NCBI RefSeq assembly: GCF_000226115.1
Contig: NC_016459.1
Coordinates: 4,718,501 to 4,782,500, forward strand
DNA: 64,000 bases
Source of the DNA: Thermothielavioides terrestris NRRL 8126
Taxonomy: Eukaryota > Ascomycota > Sordariomycetes > Sordariales > Chaetomiaceae
Direction of reading: 5' to 3'
Shown: positions 44,868 to 56,354 of the stretch, piece after piece
Layout: each line of letters starts with the position of its first letter
Numbering within the stretch: position 1 is the first letter of the stretch
Notes under the pieces: generated by a model
The model's input: only the letters and a program-made list of their open reading frames with translations
The model's database searches: none
Told to the model about the DNA's origin: nothing
Translations under genes and position numbers: made by a program

Positions 44868-46529
44868 ATGACGGACCCCGAAAAAGAAGCCCAAGCCGAA
44901 AACAACAAGGCGCTACAGAGCGAGGCCACTCGCGATGTCAACGAGGCTACAGCCGACGGTCACGGTGGTGACCCCGAGCAGAATGGAGCGAACGAGACCC
45001 CCGCGGCACCTCTCTACTCGGTCTTCTCACCGGGCACGAAGAAATTCCTTGTGTTGATGATCGTTTTCGCCACTTTTTTCTCGCCTTTTTCGTCGTCCAT
45101 CTACCTGCCCGCCATCACGCCCATTGCGGACGACTATGGCCGATCGGTGGCCGACATCAACTTGAGCGTGACGACGTACCAGATCATGCAGGCCCTGGCG
45201 CCGCTGTTTTTTGGCGACCTCAGCGACCAAATCGGCCGTCGCCCGGTCTACATGCTCAGTTTCGCCATCTACCTCGGCGCCAACATCGGGCTGGCGCTGC
45301 AGCACAGCTACCCGGCCTTGATGGTGCTGCGCGCCCTGCAGAGCACGGGCAGCAGCGCGACCGTGGCCATCGGCAACGCCGTGATGGCCGACTTCACCAC
45401 CAGCGCTGACCGCGGTGGCTTCATCGCTGCGGTGCAGGCTAGCATCATGTTTGCCCCCGCTCTGGCGACGACGCTGGGCGGCATCCTGTCCCAGTTTCTC
45501 GGCTGGCGGTCGACCTTCTGGTTCTTGGTCATCACCGCGGGCGTGTTCCTCATCATCTACGTGCCGCTTGTGCCAGAGGTGAGTGGAAGACAGGAGAATC
45601 AAAACCACCATTTGCGGCCTGCTCACATATTTGACATGCTGCAGACTGCCCGCAACATCGTCGGCAACGGTTCCATCCCGCCACCCGCCCTCAACGCCTC
45701 TCTCATGTCTCAGCGTTACTGGCGCAAGAGGCGCCGCAACCACCAAGCCCATGCCGAGCAAGAACCGCTCCCAGAGCCCAAGAAACTACCGCTGAAGGTG
45801 CCCATACCGAACATCTTCGCTGCCGTCGTCATTGTGCTTGAAAAGGACGTCGGCCCCATGATGCTCTTCATGTCGCTCTTCGTCATGGCCAACTACGCTC
45901 TCATGGTGCCCATCCAGGACGTCATCCGCCGGCGATACGACTTCAACGACCTGCAGGTCGGCCTCTGCTATATCCCCTTCTCCGTCGGGTCCGTGATTGG
46001 CTCTGCGGTCACGGGCAAGCTGCTCAACTGGAACTACGCCCGCGTGGCTCGCAGCATCGGCGTGTCTCCCGACCGCAAGCGGGGCGACGACCTACGCAAG
46101 TTCCCCATTGAGCGGGCCCGCCTCGACCTCATGTGGCCCTTCACCGCCTTGGCCGTCGCCACCATCGCCGTCTGGGGCTGGGTCGTCACGGCGGGCGTAA
46201 CCCTGGCCGCGCCGCTCATTATCCTCTTCCTGGCCGGCCTTAGCTTGGCCGGTCCGGTTTCCATTCTGACTACCCTGCTGGTCGACCTTTATCCAATGAA
46301 CCCGGGCCGCGTCTCGTCCACCTTCAACCTGACCCGCGCCGCTTTCAGCGCCATCGGCACGGCCGTAGTACAGTACATGATAGAAGCCTGGGGGTATGGC
46401 TTTACTTATCTCTTTTGGGGATTGCTCGTGGCAGCGGCGAGCCCGACGGTGTTCATGGTGCGGAAATGGGGTCCCGGCTGGCGGGAGGCGAGGTACCAGC
46501 GGTTGGAGAAGAAAAGGAATGGGACATAA
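44868..46529 (+). CDS. DHA1-type MFS transporter (531 aa)
   Basis: Plasma membrane drug/metabolite:H+ antiporter of the 12-TM DHA1 family; substrate unknown. Start ATG at 44868. The ORF runs straight through, but 45579-45644 is an intron of 66 bp (GTGAGT...CTGCAG), a multiple of three: removing it restores the family motif PETARNIVGNGS, whereas reading through inserts 22 hydrophilic residues. Exons 44868-45578 and 45645-46529. Motifs: FSSSIYLPAITPI in TM1, GDLSDQIGRRPVY, LRALQSTGSSATVAIG (motif C-like neighbourhood), and GWVVTAGVTLAAPLI. Long hydrophilic N terminus and a His/Arg-rich central loop. It follows the regulator gene in the same direction, at 373 bp. Confidence 0.88.
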   Translation: MTDPEKEAQAENNKALQSEATRDVNEATADGHGGDPEQNGANETPAAPLYSVFSPGTKKFLVLMIVFATFFSPFSSSIYLPAITPIADDYGRSVADINLSVTTYQIMQALAPLFFGDLSDQIGRRPVYMLSFAIYLGANIGLALQHSYPALMVLRALQSTGSSATVAIGNAVMADFTTSADRGGFIAAVQASIMFAPALATTLGGILSQFLGWRSTFWFLVITAGVFLIIYVPLVPEVSGRQENQNHHLRPAHIFDMLQTARNIVGNGSIPPPALNASLMSQRYWRKRRRNHQAHAEQEPLPEPKKLPLKVPIPNIFAAVVIVLEKDVGPMMLFMSLFVMANYALMVPIQDVIRRRYDFNDLQVGLCYIPFSVGSVIGSAVTGKLLNWNYARVARSIGVSPDRKRGDDLRKFPIERARLDLMWPFTALAVATIAVWGWVVTAGVTLAAPLIILFLAGLSLAGPVSILTTLLVDLYPMNPGRVSSTFNLTRAAFSAIGTAVVQYMIEAWGYGFTYLFWGLLVAAASPTVFMVRKWGPGWREARYQRLEKKRNGT

Positions 46530-46689
46530 ACTCCTGTTTCGGGTGTTTACCAGGTACTCTCACTGGGCGAGACATCAAAACCTGTGATAACCTTAATTGA
46601 GCCGTCTATCTGCGAGGCTTTGCGCTGTCTTTAAACTGTGATAATTACACCTCAAGGATTCGGACACATTGAGGAATTCGACCAACTGG

Positions 46690-47415
46690 GCCCTTGTCTT
46701 TTCACCTCCCACACGAGGCTTTGCGACGGATATTCGCCTTCGTTTCAGGGGTCGCGAGAGCTTGACATGCCCTGTGGAATCATGCCGAGGCATAGCGGCC
46801 CCCTTTGTTCCGTACGGAGCCGCGGTATTTTCTCTAGACGTGCGAGAGCAGAGTCTTGAGTGATGGTAAGGTTGCGACGACGACGGCCATGGAGGTTTCG
46901 ACCGCGCCCCATATGGCGAGCCCGATGAGGTCGACCGGGTCTTTGGCTGGGCTTGATGACTTGGGTCATGCGAACAAGCACGACGGTGAAGATGATGGTG
47001 CCCAGGCTTGCGGCGCCTATCAATCCGCAGGGAGGGCCAGACGGATATGGGCAGGACCATGATCACGAGGTCGGTTGCGATGTCAACCGTAATTGAGAGG
47101 ACGACGTTGAAGCTCTGATACCATACCAGATTTTGCGGGACGAGTTGCGTTTGCCCGTTGACAATGGAAAGGAGACACGTGCCAGTAGTTGGTCATCTTT
47201 TTTCAAGCAAACGTGATCAGCGTACCAGCTTTGTAATAGTCACCCAGAGGTTTGCACGTCAGCGAGCTTGAGAGAACGCAGGCAATGAAGGTGAGGGCGA
47301 CGAAGCAGGCCCAGACGATGGCGAGAAGGCCGCGCTCGAAGAGGGACCGGGCAGAACCTGAAAGCGGCACTTCTCTAAAGAGCTTGAACTCTGAGGGAGT
47401 GGCTGTTGCTGACAA
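46690..47415 (-). pseudogene. Decayed rhodopsin-domain integral membrane protein gene
   Basis: Relic of the fungal 'rhodopsin domain' 7-TM family (often grouped with PTH11-like proteins). Conserved membrane segments are readable only by switching frames: ERGLLAIVWACFVALTFIAC and CKPLGDYY (about 47360-47232), then SFNVVLSITVDIATDLVIMV and LPISVWPSLRI (about 47110-47030), then LGTIIFTVVLVRMTQVIK in a second frame, then DPVDLIGLAIWGAVETSM in a third frame (from about 46941), closed by TAG at 46836-46834. The N-terminal membrane segments are missing and no ATG suits the first piece. Introns cannot explain all breaks, because the frame changes fall between segments that are adjacent in the family. 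Short-intron misreading remains possible at the first junction. Confidence 0.7.
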
Positions 47416-48294
47416 GGTTGCGATTTTTCAATGTCAACTACAGGGCCAAGGAAGACTGTAAATACTTTCCAAGGGGCGAACGAGGAAGAGGAGATGGCCC
47501 GACATTGGCAATGCAGCTAAGGCGACAGCGGCGGCTTTCTTTTACGTGCCAAAGTTTTAGCACCTGACGCTGCAATTCTCAAATTCTGATAGAATAATCA
47601 GGAAAGTGATGCACAGCAAAAGCCACAACCAACAACTTTCATGCTCGGTCGGCCAGATCATACCATTGCATGACAATGAACCAGTTAATATGTGAAAGAC
47701 GGTTTTGTCACTACATCAACAACAGAAACGACATTTCGACTTGGCACTCAAGCAACAACACCTGGCAGGAGTCACAAGACCAATGAGGTTCGGCAGGTTG
47801 GGTCCTGCCCGACTTGGTTTTCGGACGATGTACAAGGGCCAAAAGAAAATACCCGGCCTGGTAAGGCATGCTAGCCTGGTGACTGCCTCTGGAAAGCCCC
47901 TGACAGGAAGCTCAGCAAGGGCAAGCTGATCAAGACCGCCCCCGTGGCCAAATCGTGCTACAATGGCCCACGCAAGGACCGCGCAAGGACATAGATCGTT
48001 GCGCGTACAAGAGCCGGATGTGGTCTTACCAGTACTTCAAGATGGCAACCTAATAGCGTCGCCAACTGACTGGATTAGTCGTCATTGCTTCCCTGTCATG
48101 CTGCAAACTTCAGGAGCATCAGACTTGTGTCTTACCACTCACATGGTTGGAACAATATCGGCGCCTGAAGCTTCCGCACGACCAAGAGCTATCACAACAT
48201 ACAGGTTACTCCGCACACAGGCGAAATCCGTTCCAAGATCCAACAGATCAGATAGCGACTGAAACAATATCCTTAACTCCGGGCCTCGTTCACG
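47416..48294. other. Intergenic region, no gene seen
   Basis: About 0.9 kb downstream of the NLR gene; nothing recognisable. Confidence 0.5.
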
Positions 48295-51200
48295 TCAAGA
48301 CGTAGATGAAGACGCCCGGTGCCGATAGGCCAACCTTCCTCCAGATTGTGGCCAGATGCTATGGTTTGCCCGTCGTGAGTGAAGAGTCCCACCATCCTCA
48401 GTGACCTCTAGTCCTCGCTTGATCACACCCAAGTCGTATCGCCGAGCGAGCAGGATCTCGCCTCCTCGGCCAACGGCAGAGATCATGTTTCCCTCAATCA
48501 TGGAGCCGATCCAGTCATTGGGCAAAAAGAAATGCCGCACGAAAGAACCGCCGACCACGGCATCGGCCGCACCGCCAGACAAACCAGGGGCCTGAAGCTC
48601 GACGGATGCGATCCAATGGTCTGCAGTGTAAAGGACGAGCCGATTTCCGAAAGCACCGATGAGATTCTCCACCTGGACTGGCAATGAGCCGAGGACGTGA
48701 CGTGGGCGAGCGGTCTTCGAATCGTTATCAAGCTCCTGATAAGCCCATAGCAGAATCTCATCCATCACTTCATGCTTTCTGGATGCGAGAACCTCGCCTT
48801 TGGGCTTTGACGATTTCGTTGCGTACGTGGCGAAGTAATGTCGATGGGATAGAAGAAAAACGCGGCTCAGGCTTGTGTCGGGATCGAGTGACAATGACAC
48901 TACTCGGAGTATGCTCAACGTTCCCCAGTCGTATAGCTTTATTTCACAGCCCGTTTGGCCAAAGACGAGCAGCAAGTCGGATTTCGAGCCCGGCCTGGAC
49001 ATCCAAGGGGAACGGATTGAACGGTTTTCGGACTCGATTTGGCAGACCCAGACCCCTTCCCCTTGCTCCGGCATCGGCCACAATGTGTCATGCTCCTCGG
49101 TGCTCGTCAAAAGCCTCCCATGCTTCGATGACACGAGGACTTGCCTCAACAATCCAGTGCCACCGCCTGGGATTTGACCGTCGATCAACACTGGGCCGAG
49201 CTCCCAGGTTTTCTCTTGTCGTGTGCCAAGCTCCCATGTTTTCTGCTGTCGTGCGCTCATTGCGCGTGAGATCCTCCTTGCCGAGAATCGCCCTGAACTG
49301 TCACCGCAGGCGAGAATCGATTCGCGGTCGTCGAAATAAAGTAAGTGGGCGCGACAATGGATGTGATGGACGAAGAGCAGCTGTTTTTCGGGCTCCAATC
49401 CGGACACGTCGTAGGCAACGACGGATCCGTCCTCAAACCCGCAGAACACCAAGCTTAACTCCTGCGAGCAAGTGATGGCGCAGATTTCCGGAACCGTTCG
49501 GAGGATTATGCGATGATCGACCTCCTGAAGCCCCGTGGACTCGGAAACGGTGCCGCTGTTTTCGTCATCTTGCATGGCATCTGGGCGAAGAAGAACGGCG
49601 GGCTCCCAAACGCGGCATTGGTCTTCGCGGATCTCGATGAAGCGCAAACTGTCCGATGTGAAGCAAAGCGCGCTGGGAAGGATCAGTGTGTCAAAGCGGA
49701 CGCGGTACAATGGTCGGAGGGTCTCGAAGTCGAAAAGGGTGAAGTTCCCAATCGAATCGGCTCCCGCGAGCGTCCGGCCGTCTGGTGATGCAGCCAAGGC
49801 CAGAGTGTTTGCGCTCTCAACGAGAGCAATCGCCTCGCCTCTTTCGACGTCATATACAACAAGGTCTCCATCTGCGTAGGTGGCTGCGAACAGGCATGTG
49901 CTCAAGGTGTGGCCGAACGCAGCGGCACGGACAGTGGTGGAGCCATCGGCGAGCTTCTGGCGGCCGTACATCTGTATCGATCCGGTGTTCTTCTCGTACA
50001 TGTCGTAGATCCTGTTGTTGACGCAGTCCCAGAAGACGATATCTTCGCCGCGGTACAGCACGGCCACGAGGTGCGTCGACAAGTTGAGCTCCACTAACAT
50101 TGGAACTCTCATCTGCATCCTATCTGGCAAGTCCGTGGTCCATGTTAATCCATCTTGGTCAATGAAGCCTCGTTCCTCGACGTCCCACTCGACCAAGCGG
50201 TTCTCCCTGGTTGCTACTCGCAAGATTGCATCTTCTTCGACGAAGCCGAGGTTTAAACACAAGGAGGATATGCTGAAGGAGGACACCTCTGAACCGTCAG
50301 CCGAAGACCAGATTCGGACGCTTTTGGCCCCGGCAGAGGCGAGAAGTCTCCCACTTCCTGAGAAAGCCAAACACCAAACTGGCTCGCGGTGATTGAGGAC
50401 ATGAAGTTCCTGGAAGATAGTGTCGTCGTAGACAAAAATTTGCCCGTCCATGCTCAGCATACCAACTGCAAAATAACCTGGTCCAGCAGCCACAGTCTCA
50501 GGTTGGGAGCCTTCGGCATAGTTGATTGTCGTGAGGCAGTCGTTCCACCCGCGCGAAGGGAGGCCTTGCACATGGAGACCCCGAAAAGGTGTAGTGAACT
50601 GCTGGCGGATCGCCGAGTCCGGAGGGCAGAAGGGTGGGATGAGATGATGAATTGCCCTCGGGAATCGTCTTAGCCACCCTGAGAAGTTGGTGACCAAATG
50701 TATTAAATCATCTCCCCATTTTCCCAGGAGCGCAAATTTCTCTTGTGTCTGCGCAAGGCTGGTAGGCGGGGAGTGTTGTGCCCTGCGGTTGAGGATTGCG
50801 TTGATGGTCTTGCCGGCCTGGTAGATGGTGTGCAAGTCCCCGTTGCTGGCGGTGGATTCGATCCAACAAAGGAAGTTGTTGCTTGCCAGAAAGTCGGAGA
50901 GCATGGCGAGTAGTTCTTCGTCGTTCGAGTGGGCCTGGTTCAAATGCTGGAAAAGAAACCTCTCGGCATACCCGATAAATGGATCCGTGCTTTCAGGCGG
51001 CAGCTGCGGTGACGCTGAGGGGCCGATTCGGGTCGTGCTAGCCACAGAACCGAGTCTTCGTGGCCTGTCGTGGGTTTTCGGAGAGGCTTGGAGCAGGAAC
51101 TTGAGGCACACAATGGCCAGGCGACGATGTCCATCCGCTTTCGTCAGGATAAACTCGGAGTCTGATCCTTTTCTGGTCAAAAATTCGCGAGCGGTCGAAT

Positions 51201-53307
51201 GTACAAGTTGGACTCTTTCGTGCTGATCCACGTAAACAAGGCTCCCGCAGCATTTCGAGATGGCGCGATGAACATTGTCTATTTTGTCACTGATATCCAT
51301 CTCGATGGCAGTCTGGATCTCGGCTACACTGAGCGGCCGAAAAGCGTAAGTCGTCCACGCGATGAAGGCTTTCGCCGCCGCCTTGCCAAATCGAGCTGTT
51401 TCCATCTTTGCGAGAATATCTCGATAGACAGCATCCATGTTGGATGGTGTGCTCTCCATGACTTTGGTAATTTCTCTCTCGCTTGTCACCTGCCGCAGCT
51501 CTGAGCATATGATGGAAGCCCACAAGAAGCAGCCCTCTGACCTCTCGAGGATTTGAGAGGCAATAGCTTCGCGCGAAGGCCATCTGTCGGACCTTGGACA
51601 CGGGAGGTGAGAAAGGTTTTCATTGAGCAAGAGCGAAATGTCCTGCAAGGTATCCTGCTCGGAAATGGTGTAGCTCCGGATGTCGTTTTTTGGGTTGGCT
51701 CCCTTTTGATGGGCATCCGTCGTGTCCCTAGACGTGACGAGAACGGACAAGGGCCAGTGCTCCTGGATGCGAGCGAGAAAGGTGAGCATATCAGCGGCAT
51801 CCTTGCACTCGTCCATGGCGTCGATGACCCAGAACTGAGGCCTGTTCAGCTTCACCTTGAGGATCCCGGAGAGGAATATCTTGCGCCACAAGGAATTCAG
51901 GTCGATCTTGTCGATCGGATTATCCTTCCAGTCGGAAATGAGGGCCCTCAACCTGTCGTGGATGGCTGGGTGAAGTATTGCCATTTGCCATGCCATGGAT
52001 CGCAAGCAACCATTCGCTGTCGACTTGATGTTGTCCCGTGCCTGGAAGAAAAAACAACAGCAGTCTAGACCCTGGCTATGCAGGTCGCCAACAACGTGAC
52101 CGGCCAGAACGCTCTTTCCGACCCCGGGGCGGCCGCGGAGCCACAGGAAGGAGGAATCCATAGATCCCTTCCATGATTGGTAGTAGCTCTTGTTGATGAG
52201 CCATTCGCATGAACCCGGCAACTTGATGGATTCTTGCGTCATGATATCGTCCTCCGGACCGTCAACAACACCCAGAAACCGGTCGAGCGCAGCTTGGCCT
52301 TCTTGTGACGAGACTTGGACTGGGTGTCGAGATGAGTCTCGTTGGAACGAGATAACCGTTGCCAGGGCATTCCGGACCGATACATAGGATGGATCCTCTG
52401 GTGTCGAGTACATGGCCACATTGCGGTGATCTGCATCGAGGAACGTCCGCCGTTCATTGGCAAGGTTCATTACGGCGCTAGACTTGTCGACGATGAGCAT
52501 CCTGCTGACCCCGACACTCATGGGCCGCGTTTCGTAGAAGGAGAACAGCTGTAGATTGCCACAGACGCGCGGAAAGTCCTCGGTAATGCTCTGAATCAGG
52601 GCCGACTGCGGGGAGAGATCCTCGACAAACGGGCGGAACCCAACGATGGCCGCCAACCGGGAGATGGTCTGTGCAATGGCGGCGCCCTGATGCGGAGTGG
52701 CCAGGAAGAATATCGAGCAGACGCGGTCGACAACTGGTTTGAATTCCAGTTCCCTGGATCCAAGGATACACGCCCTCTTGACAACGAGCCCCCCCATACT
52801 ATGAGCGACGAAAATCAGCCGTGGCTGAAGCACGAGTTTGAGTGCGCGTCAGCGGAACCGGGACATGACTGGTAAGTGCTCAGGAACTCAGCCTGTCGGG
52901 AGACGTACCTGTTCCCCTCTGTTCATCACTGGGGAGTCGTTGACAGCAGCAAGGAGGGACCGCGCCACGTCGGAAACATTGATGATGGACTCTCGCGTGG
53001 CGCCGGACGGATAGCCGAAAGTATGAATGCGTACATCTTTGAAGGCCCCGTCATGTGGAAGCCAGTGGCGTGGCCAGAACCGATCGGGGTCGTTTCCTCT
53101 ACTCCAAGTGCTGTACGAGCCGCCGTTCAAACCATGAACAAAAATTATATCTGCCACAGGGGCTTCCTCTTCAGTTGGGACGTAGAGAGTGGTGAGTCCC
53201 AAGGGGCCTTTGGCCTCTCGCGAGTCTCGCTCTGCACCATCTCCACTTCCTCTCCTGCTTAGGCTAAATGCTGTCCGGGAGATAAAGGATCTCGTAGATG
53301 AGCCCAT
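48295..53307 (-). CDS. NOD-like receptor: alpha/beta-hydrolase, NACHT, WD-type repeats (1642 aa)
   Basis: STAND-class receptor of the fungal NLR repertoire, whose members act in heterokaryon incompatibility and non-self recognition. Exons 53307-52909 and 52824-48295, intron GTACGT...CTTCAG, phase 0. The ATG at 53307 (MGSSTRSF) is the only suitable start; upstream in-frame codons are non-ATG. Domains: lipase/SesB-like hydrolase with IIFVHGLNGGS (about 70-80) and nucleophile elbow VAHSMGG (Ser about 142); linker; NACHT with P-loop RGRPGVGKS (about 363-371) and Walker B FWVIDAMDEC (about 464-473); winged-helix-like region with LVHSTAREFL; then a ~680-residue WD40-like sensor beginning near VWCLAFSGSGRLLASAG and RIWSSADG. 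The repeats are divergent, not the near-identical kind that expands rapidly. The coding frame is open over 4.5 kb, so the gene appears functional. Confidence 0.9.
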
Positions 53308-54204
53308 GTTGGTTCGCGAGATCCCAGGAGTAGGAAGCACTATCACGCACTTCTGCACCTGCCGTAGTAGCTAAGACGGAAGCGAAGGTGGTCGAACAAG
53401 TCGAGTAGTGGCGTGGTCGCGGACAGTGTACATAGAAGGTTGGTTAGAAACCTGATCACGAAAAAGATGGTGGAACAAGTCTTTCCTGTCACCCAGAATT
53501 GGCTGTCCGATAGTGTCTTAATATAGATCTGCAGATAGCGCAGGCAAAACTGCCCAGAGGCGACTCGAGGTGCGGGCCCGTCGTCCATTGCGTATTAAGG
53601 ACAAGGCTAAGGAAACAACTTTGGCATGGCCGCATAGGCACAGGCCAATTGCACCACTGGGATAAACGCTTAAGTTCAGGATGTGACGATATGCTGCAGG
53701 ACGCATGCACATCGCCTTCGTTGGTAGCGAGCTCCTCTTGGTGCTGCCACCAGTGATTTGCCATTTGGACTGGACGGAGTCTGCACTAGGCTTGTAAGCT
53801 GCATATTTCTGCATGTTAGCATCTGCATTGGTTCGGAAAGTCCACATGTTTCTGCATGTGGACAGACGCGTTGGATCAGAGAATCCCCGCCACAGGATGG
53901 GCACTAACGAATGAGGTACTCTATATTCTGCGTTGTCAGCCAACCACCGAAGCATCGAAGTAGTGGTGCATAATACGCAGTACAGATCTCTCCGTACCTC
54001 AGGTAGCCTCGCACTGTTGGTGGAGGGAGCAATCAATAAAAGGGGCCTAGGTCCCCAAAATGTTTGGCTCGCAGTCTTCGCACATTCGCACTCAGGGAGG
54101 TACCTTCGGGTTGCTACAACCCATCATTGGGCCTTGTTGCCGGTGCTCCAATCTCAAAACCGATCGCGACACACAGCATCACATTTTCGCAACCGGGACC
54201 CAAG
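53308..54204. other. Intergenic region between NLR and kinase genes
   Basis: 0.9-kb divergent promoter region. The 172-aa minus-strand ORF (53518-54036) shows no family trait and was not accepted. Confidence 0.5.
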
Positions 54205-55705
54205 ATGACGGACAAGTCCGTCTGGGATAAGGAAATTCCTGTACCGGCGAAAGTCATTGAATATGTCGACCCAGGTGTTCTCTCTAGTGAGCAATCTCCC
54301 TTCCCATTCCATCTCTCATTGCGTACCGCTCCGTTGCGGTTAGCTTACCAAGGTTGTCTTATAAAGAACTGCCGCCAGGGACGCAAGTCCAAGGCATCAC
54401 TGCTAGCGGGGCGTCCTATTGGGCTCAAACTGCCAAAATCCTTGCTACAGATCAAGGCGGGAATCCGACCCCGTTCTTCATCAAGGTGAGGTTCTTGTAA
54501 ACCACTGACTCATGTTGCACATTCTTATGTGCTACCTCTTTGCCCAGGTTCACCAGTTCGAGCACGGAAAGAACATGGTCTCGGCCGAATACTACGCCAT
54601 GTCGCTGTTATACAGTGTCGTTCCTCACATGGTTGCAGAACCGCTGGGCTGGGGCGCTTATACCGATGAGCCGGAGACTTACTTCTACCTCTGTCGATTC
54701 CTTGAGCTGTCAGGGAATATCCCGAGTGTCACGGACTTTCCGAAGCTCGTCGCGGAGTTTCATCAGCGAGGCCGATCTCCAACAGGAGAGTTCGGGTTTC
54801 CCATTACCACATATGGGGGACGCAACCCGCAGACATTCCCCCTGTGCAAGAGTTGGGAGGAATGCTTCTCACGAGGACTGGAGAACATTTTTGACATGGA
54901 AGAGAAAACCCATGGACCGGACGAGGAAATGCGACAACTTCGCCGTGGCCTGATGACGAAAGTCATTCCTCGGCTCCTGCGGCCGCTGGAGACGGAGGGA
55001 AGAGTTTTGACACCGACGCTTGTACATGGAGATCTCTGGGATGGGAATGCTTCAGTGGACAAGGCCACTGGGCGTCCGATGATCTTCGATGCAACCCCTC
55101 TTTATGCCCACAACGAATGTAATCAAGCATTCAACTGACAAACCAAGACCAGCTTAGGCACTGGCTAACAGAACGGTCGGCAGATGAGTTGGGGCCGTGG
55201 TGGGCGACTCGACACAAGATGACTCGTGAGTACATTGCAGGGTACAAGGCAATACCGGGTTGCCATCCGTCCGAACCGAAGGAGGACTTTGAGAGTCGGG
55301 GAGCCCTTTACGCTCTGTAAGACATTTTTGATCACTCGACGCCCCGTTGCACCTTAGCTAACCACAGGAACAGCCGCTTTGATCTCCACGCTTCTTCCCT
55401 GTACCCTGGGAACCTCAAGCACAGGCAGCTGTATGTGAGCATCGTGACAGTGAAGCTAAATGTAACTAGGCGCTCTAACTTGCAACAAAACTTGTAGGGT
55501 GATGGAGACGATGAGAGACTTGCTTGAAAAGTACCCTCTTGGGTATGAAGGGTATCTATTGCAGAAGGGTCTTACGCCGCCAGCTACCCTTGTAGCTGCC
55601 GAAGCGCGTGCAGACAATTCCGACGAGACCATCACCGCTCCCTGTTCTCGGACCACAGGCCATGAAGACACAGGCAACCGGGGGGGTGAGGAACAGAGTA
55701 GCTAA
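54205..55705 (+). CDS. Fructosamine-3-kinase / ketosamine kinase-like protein (391 aa)
   Basis: Member of the FN3K family in the aminoglycoside phosphotransferase-like kinase fold; such enzymes phosphorylate protein-bound fructosamine or ribulosamine and so reverse glycation. Six exons: 54205-54286, 54367-54485, 54548-55118, 55184-55316, 55368-55430 and 55498-55705, all in phase (1176 nt). Landmarks: LPPGTQVQGITASGASYWAQ, FFIKVHQFEHGKNMVSAEYY across intron 2, catalytic loop LVHGDLWDGNASVD, then IFDATPLYAHNEYELGPWWA across intron 3. The usual DP(A) metal-binding motif reads FDAT here, keeping the Asp. The C-terminal ~45 residues are polar and not family-like. Probably cytosolic. Confidence 0.85.
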
Positions 55706-56354
55706 CCCCAACGGCGAGATAGCTAGGGGTAGCTCTAAGATTATTGCAAAGAGCAGTCCAAGCTTTAAGCATAATGTGTCCAAAGGTCTAACAGTGTAGT
55801 AGCTACCAAAGGTTCGTCAGTCTAACTTGAGGAGTATAGGTGCGAGGCGGGTGTTTTAGGGTAGGTGCAGATAGTTCTTTCCCCCTAGGCTGCGATGAGA
55901 ATGGCCTTCCTGTTTCTCTCTCAGTCGTCAACTGTCTTCGCGAGCATATTGCCTGAACCTACCTCGGTATGCCTCCCAGAGTCCGTGGCTTGCAGCGCTT
56001 CCCTTTTCCATGGTCAGCTAAGACCGCCTAGCGACGACGCTGAGCAACAGGTTTTGTGTTAGGTCAGCTTGTCAAAGAATGATGCCCTCACCTAAGGCCT
56101 GCTTTGCCATTTAGGCTATAGCCCCTATGCTCATCATCGACTCGCTATCTCTGACTAACTGCGTAACTAAGGTTACTCTTGATTGCGCAATGCAAGTTGC
56201 AAAAATGTGACAACCAACCGAGACCCACTTCCTTGCATAACCAAACCCTGGACTGGCTCCCAACAACTCGAGAGGATAAGTCACCAGGACCCAACCCCTC
56301 TTTTTTCTTCCCAGCGTCCTTCGCCAACCACTATTCCTGACGAAACCCGACATC
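55706..56354. other. Intergenic region, no gene seen
   Basis: 650 bp between the kinase and the second DHA1 gene; no feature recognised. Confidence 0.5.

Noticed and set aside
45579..45644. Coding reading of this 66-nt stretch
   Set aside because: It has clean GT-AG borders and its removal restores the conserved PETARNIVGNG motif.
53518..54036. 172-aa minus-strand ORF upstream of the NLR gene
   Set aside because: No recognisable domain and low coding character.
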